From assembly GCA_023262305.1 (NCBI GenBank), contig JALRCK010000217.1, forward strand, positions 1 to 5,002: DNA of 5,002 nt, written 5' to 3'. Source of the stretch: Deltaproteobacteria bacterium (GTDB taxonomy: Bacteria; Bdellovibrionota_C; UBA2361; OMII01). The notes below the pieces were generated by a model. That model saw only the letters and a program-made list of their open reading frames with translations. It was not told where the DNA came from and did no database searches. The translations under genes were made by a program, and so were the position numbers. Each line of letters opens with the position of its first letter. Within the stretch, counting starts at the first letter, position 1. Of this stretch, positions 1 through 5,002 are shown piece after piece.

Positions 1-1
1 G

Positions 2-274
2 GAGCTGTTTTCAAAATCCAGATCGTTCGTTGCGTTTGGCTGGATTGTTCGAGCGATAGCTTTTGCCCGGGCTCAAGAGGGGAGCGCAGGAAGGGAGGAT
101 GATCGGAAGCCCGTGTCGCTGAATCTCTCAGAGATTGAGAATTTTACGTGGACTGGCTGCAGGAAGCCGTACACCTTTGAGTGTTCGATTGGTAACTCGT
201 ACTATGTTGTGCAGGTCATGTTGCACCAACGAACGCGGCAGCCGATTACCTACGTCCATGAGGAGTCGTTTTAG
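2..274 (+). CDS. C-terminal part of a hypothetical protein, 5' end outside the window
   Basis: An open frame enters from the left edge and gives 90 residues before a TAG stop. No credible start codon precedes most of this sequence, so the gene probably begins upstream of the window. The visible part opens with a short basic stretch (K5, R7) and a hydrophobic segment at about residues 9-22. This segment ends in an A-R-A-Q-like site that could be a signal-peptide cleavage site, although an Arg (R17) interrupts it. A polar tail follows, with two cysteines (C53 and C61) and a Tyr/Val-rich strand-like stretch near 66-75. I do not recognise the family. The amino acid mix looks protein-like, and the other two plus-strand frames are closed by stops early on. 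It is read in the same direction as the 507-1082 gene, 232 bases upstream of it, and nothing seen links it to the lanthipeptide genes. Confidence 0.45.
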   Translation, partial: ELFSKSRSFVAFGWIVRAIAFARAQEGSAGREDDRKPVSLNLSEIENFTWTGCRKPYTFECSIGNSYYVVQVMLHQRTRQPITYVHEESF

Positions 275-414
275 TGCGCTAAATGTGCGCTGCTTCGTGG
301 TGGTGATAGCCGAATTAGAGATGGGTTTCAGGTGGTTGCACGGTGATTTCTGAGGGGCTCGCTAACCGAATGAAGCGCTAGGACGGTTAAGCTGCCCTCT
401 TTTTCAGCCTCTAG

Positions 415-436
415 TTCCGATTTCGGCTCGGAAATC
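415..436. repeat. Small inverted repeat with two alternative pairings
   Basis: TTCCGA at 415-420 pairs perfectly with TCGGAA at 428-433 across a 7-base loop. The overlapping GATTTC at 419-424 pairs with GAAATC at 431-436 across a 6-base loop. The two hairpins exclude each other. No T run follows, so this is not a standard terminator. It lies about 70 bases before the ATG at 507 and could sit in that gene's leader or be a protein-binding palindrome. Six base pairs can also arise by chance. Confidence 0.3.
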
Positions 437-493
437 TCATCCGGATGGTGAAAGGAAGCAACTAGTTCATCCTCTCCTTCGATACAGCTTCCC

Positions 494-499
494 GAGGGA
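494..499 (+). promoter_or_regulatory. Ribosome binding site for the 507-1082 gene
   Basis: GAGGGA lies 7 bases before the ATG at 507. This is a good Shine-Dalgarno match at normal spacing and supports that start codon. Confidence 0.6.
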
Positions 500-506
500 T
501 ATCACT

Positions 507-1082
507 ATGCAAGTCAACAGCTTCATTTTTCACTTTGAAGGCTCAACTCGTCTTGAACTGGTCAAGACTGAGGTGCAAATCAACGGGCTGCCTCGGTCGC
601 TCACCTGTATTCGCGGGAAGACATCGGGAGCGTACACAAATTATGGAAGCTTCCAGTGGACCTCGGGTGTAAGGGGGGTGTGCTCTGCATTCCTTCGCTT
701 CGTTCTTTCGGAAGGGAGCGATGTCGTTGATTTCTGCCTCATCGGAGGTAAAGCCAGTTTAGCGGCCTCCCTTGATTACGCGATTAGCAAGGGGCCCGCA
801 TGGCTCGGCGAGATGTTCGGAACGGGCATCGGCGGCAATCAACTTGCGCGTCGAATCTTCAAGATTACAAACCCGAATCGCAAACGTCCTGGACCAGTGG
901 CAATCTCTGTGAACAAGAACATCGTCACCGCTGATCAGATCCAGATCTTCTGGGAGGGCAAGCAGGTGGTTGAGCACGATCAGCTCTACTCAATGCTCTT
1001 GGCGGTTGAGGAGCAAGGGGTAGAGGGGCAGCGCGATGTGGTCAACAAGCTCAACGCCGTGAAAGAGATCGCTAATATGTAG
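507..1082 (+). CDS. Hypothetical protein, 191 residues
   Basis: This is a complete frame with an ATG start, a well-placed GAGGGA ribosome binding site and a TAG stop, so it is probably a real gene. I do not recognise the family. The N-terminal third (residues 1-65) is rich in alternating hydrophobic and polar residues and aromatics, suggesting beta strands. A Gly-rich middle follows (about 95-111, with repeated G residues around FGTGIGG), then a basic, proline-containing turn near 122-130. The C-terminal 40 residues (about 150-190) are charged and probably helical. There is no signal peptide, no clear membrane segment and no obvious catalytic motif; four cysteines (C34, C59, C77 and one fewer conserved context) are not arranged as a metal site. 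It converges on the LanM gene with a gap of 129 bases. Because it is on the opposite strand, it is not part of the lanthipeptide operon, and a role in immunity or export cannot be inferred from position alone. Confidence 0.6.
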   Translation: MQVNSFIFHFEGSTRLELVKTEVQINGLPRSLTCIRGKTSGAYTNYGSFQWTSGVRGVCSAFLRFVLSEGSDVVDFCLIGGKASLAASLDYAISKGPAWLGEMFGTGIGGNQLARRIFKITNPNRKRPGPVAISVNKNIVTADQIQIFWEGKQVVEHDQLYSMLLAVEEQGVEGQRDVVNKLNAVKEIANM

Positions 1083-1211
1083 GGAGGTGGTCGCTTGCGG
1101 AGGGGCTCGGCGATACCGTGCGCGTCATCTTTCTCGATTACCCCAACGAGGCGGTCCCCGCGCATGAGTGCGTATCGTCGTGCCCGCACCCTTCAGCGTT
1201 CCACCGCTCGA
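1083..1211. other. Convergent intergenic region between the hypothetical gene and lanM
   Basis: Both flanking genes end here, so terminators would be expected. I see no strong hairpin followed by T residues on either strand. The best candidates are weak: a 5-bp pairing of GTGCG (1168-1172) with CGCAC (1185-1189), and a 4-bp CGCA/TGCG hairpin at 1161-1172. Neither is followed by a T tract. The part from about 1091 to 1200 is visibly more G+C-rich than the genes on either side and reads without stops in more than one frame, but no start or family supports a gene. Confidence 0.4.
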
Positions 1212-4200
1212 CTAATTTAGCAATAAAACGCTCGGTATCCGCCCTGGCTCCAAACACCGCAAAAGTTGATACGCAATGCCTCCGCTTCCATTAAAGAGAC
1301 CCGGCATTAAAACCTTGGCCGAGTTACCTGCGATACAATGGTGAGAGTCAGCATCAAGCAGAGAGTCAACGATTCCGTTGGAGAGCGAAACCGAAAGCTT
1401 TGTTTTGGGGACGTTAAGGAGAAGCTCAAGTGCTCCCGCACTCCCACAACAGAGCGACTGTGTTGGAGGACCCTTCTCAAGGTCGTTTTTCAATACATCA
1501 AGTGCCCGAGCTTGGGCTAACGCCATCCCTTCAAGCGACCCATCGTCTTCACAGGCGATACCCAACCCCACACCGATCGCGCCATGACACCATGAACACG
1601 CGGTAGACTGCCCGTTCAATTCGGTTCGACCCTCCACCCAATTACCGAGCTTAATGTCATAGGCGTCTATCGCGTGCTGAAAACCCTTCCTGGCTACGGT
1701 CCGTAACCCACCATCGCAGCCATTTCTAGCCGCCCTCGCGAGAGCGTAGGCGATCCCCACGCTACCGTGGGCGAACCCGGAGAGAATCTCCCCCTTGGAC
1801 CCTCTCCAGACAGATACATCAGGAACCAACTCAACGGCACGACCAACCATGCAGTCTGCCACCAAGGACATCATCGTTCTGACCTTCCGGTTGGGAACTC
1901 TTTGTAGTACCACGTCGAGTGTGAGTAGCAATCCCGCCAAACCTGACACCACGCAAACTGCTTGGGTTTCCCGAACGATGGTCGACTCCGGAATCTGCAA
2001 GAGCAGCTCAACCGCCCTGCGTCCCAAGTTCGGGTCTCCCAACAGGTCAGCCCCTCGGCATAACGCATAGGCGATCCCGGATATTCCCTCCCCCATATCA
2101 ATGTGCCCGCCTGCCAAGAGGGCCTTAAGGGCATGAGTATCTAGAGCGTTCGCGAAAGCGGCTCGACTGCGCTCCCTAGATTGTTCATCTTGAGTGATTG
2201 CGAAATGGGCTGCGTAAAACAGTCCGATCCCGGCGGAGCCATGATACAATCCTGGTCCACCTGGCATCACTTTATAGAGACCTCCCTTTAAGAGCGGATG
2301 CAGTGTCAGCCATGATGGGGAACCATCTTGCTGGAGAACGCGATGCCTCCAAATTCGATCCGCGACATGCGAACTTGAATCGCGGAGCGCGGCCTCAATT
2401 GAGGGAAGCGCCACGGGCTTTACTGGGCGAGGGGTTGTTGGCCCCGGGTTTTTTTGAGCAAAGAGCATCTCAATGATGGCGAGCTGGCTAGTAAGGTCGT
2501 CCGGACCCATTCGTTCGATTCGCTCGCTCACTAACTCAAGGGGCGTTCGCTCAAAAAGGTTCGAGGCGACGATCCTTCCGTTGGACCGAAGATGTCTATC
2601 TGAGAGTCGTGTTGTGAAATGTGGAATATCCAGGCATTCAAGCGATTTTCGCTCCGCTTCAGCAACCTTGAACCAAGCCTTTTGTTTGGGACCTTGAAGA
2701 GCGCCTCGGAATAATCTCTCGAATTCGATACTTCTATCGATGCCAGATCGAAGGACGTGAGATTCAAGGCTTCTCTGAGACAGCCAACCGTAGAGCTGGG
2801 TGTTACGGGCCACAAATCGACATTCCTCGCCCCTCATCGATGAGAGCAGCCCTTCGCTGCCGAGCAGCTTGGTCTTGCTCTGTACGACAGCGGTATAGCC
2901 TGCCCTAAACCCGCGCTTCAACTCACTGACCATGGAGTGGTGCGGCACTGAGTGCTGGTCCCCAACAAAAGTGGGAATCGCTCGAGCCTCTGATACCTCC
3001 CGTAGCGCCATGCGATCTGAGCCAATGTGCTCATACATGCGCGAAAGGTGTTGCAGCTGGATGGCTTCCGGCGCTAGCGGACTCAGCTCCATTGCGTCGG
3101 GATCGTTTCGCAAAGCTGGCAGTAGACCCACACGAGTGACGGAATGAAAAAATGGGGCGCCAATACCTTTGATATCCGAGGAGTTAAAGAGAAGGTTATT
3201 ATCCTGATGACATATGGTTTCCAGATCGATCAGAACCGGAAAGCCATTCCAACATGCGATATTCTCAAAGTGACAATCAGTTGCCCGAAGCGAGTGCATT
3301 ATCGCCAATAGAATTCCCGCTCTATAAAAGAATGCTGCAATCTGATCGTTATCTGTTAGTTGTGTGTTTTCGACGTATTCGCACCATCCATGGTCTCCGC
3401 GACTCATCATTCTGAATCCGCGTAGCCCCTCTCCCTGAAGGTGCTGGTTCACATGGGCTAGTAGGCGGGAGAATCCGATCTCCAGTGACAGTCGCCGTGG
3501 CTTGTAGACAACTCGCTCCCCCGATGGAGCGCGAAGTATGGCGACTGAACGTCCCCCCCGATGGGGATCAGACAATCCGAGTGTCAGGTGTTCGACGAAG
3601 TCGAAACAAGTAAGACCTAGTTCGCGCTGAATACACTCCCTGTCCTCGAAGAAGTGTTTGATAAGGGCGCGGCAACATCGCTTCCACTGTCGGATCTTCA
3701 ATGTGAACAATCGCCGCACTACGGGATAGTTATGATAGAATCTCGCCCCCTCATCAACCGCCAACGACGAGCAAAACATCCCATAGATCGTACGCGATGA
3801 CGATTGGGTGGTAGCGAGGTTCCCCTGGTCTGAACTTTTCCGAAGAGCTCGCATCAAAGAGAACTCATTCAACAATGCGTGATGGGATATAAAGCTCAGG
3901 TTTTCGAGGAGATTTATTTTGAGACACTCAAACGCGACAACGGAAAAAAGCGCTTGAGACTCCCTGGAGAGTGACCGCCGCAGGTCTTGAACAGCGCGCT
4001 CTGCTATCGGCAACAAAATGTCGCCGAATGGAATAGTATCTACCGAATTCGAAGGTTTTATCCGAGGTCTTCTCCGAAGACGCAAGGAGCGGGGCACCGA
4101 TTCGGTAGAGGCATCTCGCCTCAATCCTAATTCCTTGAGGGCCGCGGATAAGGAGTATCCTGCTACCTTGCACCTGACCGCTACATCCTCATCGACACCC

Positions 4201-4331
4201 GTATGTAACGCAGTCTTCCAACCCTCAAGGCGATGGCGAACGAGCGCTTCAGTATTATGGCTTTCACACCGTGGTTGTGGCTCGGCAAGTCGCTCCCACA
4301 ACGGGGCGTGTTCCGTGCTTCTCGGATTCAT
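1212..4331 (-). CDS. lanM: Class II lanthipeptide synthetase LanM with a CCG-type (three-Cys) zinc site
   Basis: This bifunctional cytoplasmic enzyme makes lanthipeptides. It dehydrates Ser/Thr of a precursor core and then forms (methyl)lanthionine rings with Cys. At 1039 residues it has normal LanM length. The dehydratase half covers about 1-625. It shows the ATP-binding Lys K277 (VVYKPR), kinase-like residues D352, H354 and N357 (TDCHFENI), the metal-binding D369 (LIDLE), and R505/T511 (RFVARNT), which match the phosphate-elimination Arg and Thr known from CylM. A proline-rich linker (628-643) leads to the LanC-like cyclase (about 690-1039) with its GxxG repeats. By comparison with NisC, D745 (IDMGEGISG) and H855 (GFAHG) are the acid/base residues, and C915 (WCHG), C961 and C962 (CCG) are the zinc ligands. 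The usual third ligand, His of CHG, is Cys here, as in ProcM. The ATG at 4331 is preceded by GGGTGA at 6-base spacing, and an in-frame stop lies two codons upstream. It follows the precursor gene by 75 bases, which must be its substrate gene. No key residue is missing. Confidence 0.95.
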   Translation of the reverse strand: MNPRSTEHAPLWERLAEPQPRCESHNTEALVRHRLEGWKTALHTGVDEDVAVRCKVAGYSLSAALKELGLRRDASTESVPRSLRLRRRPRIKPSNSVDTIPFGDILLPIAERAVQDLRRSLSRESQALFSVVAFECLKINLLENLSFISHHALLNEFSLMRALRKSSDQGNLATTQSSSRTIYGMFCSSLAVDEGARFYHNYPVVRRLFTLKIRQWKRCCRALIKHFFEDRECIQRELGLTCFDFVEHLTLGLSDPHRGGRSVAILRAPSGERVVYKPRRLSLEIGFSRLLAHVNQHLQGEGLRGFRMMSRGDHGWCEYVENTQLTDNDQIAAFFYRAGILLAIMHSLRATDCHFENIACWNGFPVLIDLETICHQDNNLLFNSSDIKGIGAPFFHSVTRVGLLPALRNDPDAMELSPLAPEAIQLQHLSRMYEHIGSDRMALREVSEARAIPTFVGDQHSVPHHSMVSELKRGFRAGYTAVVQSKTKLLGSEGLLSSMRGEECRFVARNTQLYGWLSQRSLESHVLRSGIDRSIEFERLFRGALQGPKQKAWFKVAEAERKSLECLDIPHFTTRLSDRHLRSNGRIVASNLFERTPLELVSERIERMGPDDLTSQLAIIEMLFAQKNPGPTTPRPVKPVALPSIEAALRDSSSHVADRIWRHRVLQQDGSPSWLTLHPLLKGGLYKVMPGGPGLYHGSAGIGLFYAAHFAITQDEQSRERSRAAFANALDTHALKALLAGGHIDMGEGISGIAYALCRGADLLGDPNLGRRAVELLLQIPESTIVRETQAVCVVSGLAGLLLTLDVVLQRVPNRKVRTMMSLVADCMVGRAVELVPDVSVWRGSKGEILSGFAHGSVGIAYALARAARNGCDGGLRTVARKGFQHAIDAYDIKLGNWVEGRTELNGQSTACSWCHGAIGVGLGIACEDDGSLEGMALAQARALDVLKNDLEKGPPTQSLCCGSAGALELLLNVPKTKLSVSLSNGIVDSLLDADSHHCIAGNSAKVLMPGLFNGSGGIAYQLLRCLEPGRIPSVLLLN

Positions 4332-4337
4332 ATGGAA

Positions 4338-4343
4338 TCACCC
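4338..4343 (-). promoter_or_regulatory. Ribosome binding site for lanM
   Basis: On the minus strand GGGTGA ends 6 bases before the ATG at 4331. Its GGTGA part matches the 3' half of the Shine-Dalgarno consensus. The TGA within it is also the in-frame stop that limits the open frame, so no earlier lanM start is possible. Confidence 0.5.
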
Positions 4344-4361
4344 AGGAAAAGAGGTCAAAGG

Positions 4362-4395
4362 GTCCGCCAGACCGAAACTCCAGACTCCGGCGGAC
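4362..4395 (-). promoter_or_regulatory. Inverted repeat between the precursor gene and lanM, possible leaky terminator
   Basis: GTCCGCC (4362-4368) and GGCGGAC (4389-4395) form a perfect 7-bp G+C-rich stem around a 20-base loop. The stem starts 12 bases after the precursor stop codon. On the transcribed strand a T-rich but interrupted tract follows (to about 4345). Stem-loops between lanA and lanM are known in several lanthipeptide operons, where they reduce read-through or stabilise the lanA message so that precursor is made in excess over enzyme. The long loop and the broken T tract make this a weak terminator at best. Confidence 0.4.
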
Positions 4396-4406
4396 TATCG
4401 CTTTGA

Positions 4407-5002
4407 TCATGGGCAGGAGCAGTATGAGCGATTGCTTGAGCAGATATTACTCGAGCACTCGTTACCGCAATAAGTAAATGCTGTTGAAGTATACGAGGCG
4501 ACTATTCTTCCGGAATCTACCGATTCTCCTGAGAACCATTCGGCAAGGTTCAGCTCGGTCTCAATCGCCGAAGACGCAGCGACCCGCCCCAATAGTCGGT
4601 TTGGCAACACGATCACAATTTCATTTGCTTCGGGAGTGATCACCTTAATCTCTGGAAGTTCGCTCACGCTCGATGCTGGATACCCTCGGGCGGATAACTC
4701 CCTCTCAAGCACATGGGTAGGATTCGCCTTGAGCTGGGTCAAAAGCTCTGGATCGTTACTTGCTTCGATAAGAAGATTGCATACTGGAGATGGCGCGGCG
4801 GCCGATCCCTTCATGTTCTCGGTGGGATTGGGAGCAACCAGATTTGTAGCTCCGTCAGAGTCTTCTACGACGGTGACCGTAAGATAGTCAGGGAGACTAA
4901 CCCGATGAGAGGCTCGATGAGACAGGATCGATTCAATTGTAGAACGGGAATCCTCAATCAGGGACTCTCGAAAAAACGGGTCGCGTGCTGCGCGCTCAAT
5001 CA
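4407..5002 (-). CDS. lanA: Lanthipeptide precursor with tandem NHLP-type leader domains, 5' end outside the window
   Basis: This encodes the ribosomal precursor that the neighbouring LanM would modify. An ATG at 4814 gives 135 residues, but it has no Shine-Dalgarno sequence. The frame continues without a stop for 62 more codons to the window edge, so I take the gene as partial with 197 residues visible. From the edge inwards there is a first NHLP-like domain (DPFF..L, LP, TVVED, LVAP), a short Ala/Pro linker including the ATG, a second NHLP-like domain (DPELL..L, LP, IKVIT, VIVLP), an acidic/aromatic linker (ELNLAEWFSG) and a C-terminal core. NHLP leaders resemble the nitrile hydratase alpha subunit and guide RiPP enzymes. 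The core after the last SG has 33 residues with five Cys and eleven Ser/Thr, ideal for lanthionine formation. The gene sits directly upstream of lanM on the same strand. If translation does start at 4814, the precursor would have a single NHLP domain. Confidence 0.82.
   Translation of the reverse strand, partial: IERAARDPFFRESLIEDSRSTIESILSHRASHRVSLPDYLTVTVVEDSDGATNLVAPNPTENMKGSAAAPSPVCNLLIEASNDPELLTQLKANPTHVLERELSARGYPASSVSELPEIKVITPEANEIVIVLPNRLLGRVAASSAIETELNLAEWFSGESVDSGRIVASYTSTAFTYCGNECSSNICSSNRSYCSCP
4410..4508 (-). other. Predicted lanthipeptide core region
   Basis: These are the 33 codons between the last Ser-Gly of the leader and the stop. The N-terminal part has Ser/Thr but no Cys (ASYTSTAFTY). 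The C-terminal part has five Cys (116, 120, 125, 132 and 134, numbered from the ATG at 4814), separated by 3, 4, 6 and 1 residues, and a repeated CSSN unit. This layout favours Ser/Thr on the N-terminal side of their Cys partners, the usual ring direction in lanthipeptides. The cleavage point is an inference. There is no Gly-Gly or Gly-Ala site, and the candidates are the SG pairs at residues 95-96 and 101-102. Confidence 0.6.
4602..4775 (-). repeat. NHLP-like leader domain, second copy (core-proximal)
   Basis: About 58 residues with a DP-x5-L start, an amphipathic helix with the spaced residues E, L, S and R (VLERELSAR), a LP turn, and a strand pair ending in VIVLP. From its DP to the final Pro it is 51 residues long, the same length as the first copy. 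The two copies share D, P, L, E, L, S, R, two V and the final P at equal offsets. Confidence 0.65.
4830..5000 (-). repeat. NHLP-like leader domain, first copy (N-terminal, cut by the window edge)
   Basis: The visible 57 residues have the classic NHLP layout: RDPFFRESL, a helix carrying E, L, S and R, a LP turn, then TVTVVED and LVAP. This copy matches the general NHLP pattern (VVED followed by LV.P) better than the second copy does. It is in frame with the second copy, with no stop between them. Its beginning may lie just outside the window. Confidence 0.65.

Larger units (their letters stand above)
275..506. other. Intergenic region between the two plus-strand genes
   Basis: No gene can be supported here. 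The only short reading frame, about 31 codons from an ATG at 258, overlaps the end of the preceding gene and lacks a binding site. A promoter for the 507-1082 gene would be expected in this stretch, but I see no convincing -35/-10 pair. It contains one compact inverted repeat (415-436) and, at its end, a good Shine-Dalgarno sequence. Confidence 0.5.

Noticed and set aside
275..290. Direct repeat GTGCGC-TAAAT-GTGCGC after the left-edge gene
   Set aside because: Only two 6-base copies with no further periodicity. It is not an inverted repeat and is likely to be chance.
135..353. A 72-codon plus-strand frame near the left edge
   Set aside because: It uses a TTG start without a binding site and overlaps, in another frame, the better-looking C-terminal frame at 2-274.
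986..1189. A 67-codon minus-strand frame just after lanM
   Set aside because: The GTG start has no properly spaced binding site, and the second half lies antisense to the 507-1082 gene. No family or Cys-rich core suggests a second precursor.
1083..1211. A bidirectional terminator between the convergent genes
   Set aside because: Only 4-5 bp stems without T tracts were found, too weak to call.
2531..2815. Several further frames inside lanM on both strands
   Set aside because: All are shadows of the lanM reading frame, which is continuous and carries every expected motif.
4018..4473. A 151-codon plus-strand frame opposite the lanM start and the precursor core
   Set aside because: It lies antisense to the lanM N-terminus and the precursor, both of which have clear family motifs. 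Its own sequence shows none.
4407..4814. The precursor as a complete 135-residue gene starting at the ATG at 4814
   Set aside because: The ATG has no Shine-Dalgarno sequence (CCACCGAGAAC precedes it), and the same frame continues upstream into a second NHLP-like domain. It remains an alternative, but the longer reading explains more of the sequence.

Overview
The window carries the end of a class II lanthipeptide (RiPP) biosynthetic operon on the minus strand, next to an unrelated-looking stretch with one complete and one partial hypothetical gene on the plus strand. Reading the minus strand from the right edge, the order is: a precursor peptide gene (lanA type) that runs off the window, a 75-base gap with an inverted repeat, and a 1039-residue LanM synthetase that ends at 1212. 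The LanM runs tail to tail into a 191-residue orphan gene (507-1082, plus). The left edge holds the last 90 codons of another plus-strand gene of unknown function.

The synthetase carries both expected halves. A LanM-type dehydratase domain would phosphorylate Ser/Thr and eliminate phosphate, and a LanC-like cyclase would add Cys thiols to the resulting dehydroamino acids. The kinase-like and elimination residues are all visible, and so are the cyclase Asp, His and zinc ligands. The zinc site has the CCG form (three Cys ligands) instead of the usual CHG. That places it with the ProcM-like synthetases, a group known for reactive and often substrate-tolerant cyclases.

The precursor is the most notable element. 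An ATG at 4814 gives a 135-residue peptide, but it has no convincing ribosome binding site, and the same frame stays open to the window edge. The 62 extra visible codons encode a second domain of the nitrile-hydratase-like leader (NHLP) type. The visible protein is therefore two NHLP-like domains in tandem, a short acidic linker and a C-terminal core with five Cys and many Ser/Thr. A duplicated leader is unusual for a lanthipeptide precursor. The true start, and any transporter/protease (LanT), regulator or further precursors, would lie beyond 5002.

The organism cannot be named from this window. Base composition is moderate, slightly G+C-rich by eye, and Shine-Dalgarno-like sites are present before two genes, so it is a bacterium. 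NHLP leaders with CCG-type LanM enzymes are known from cyanobacteria and from various environmental Gram-negative phyla, but choosing among them would be a guess. No RNA gene, CRISPR array, insertion sequence or phage feature is visible.
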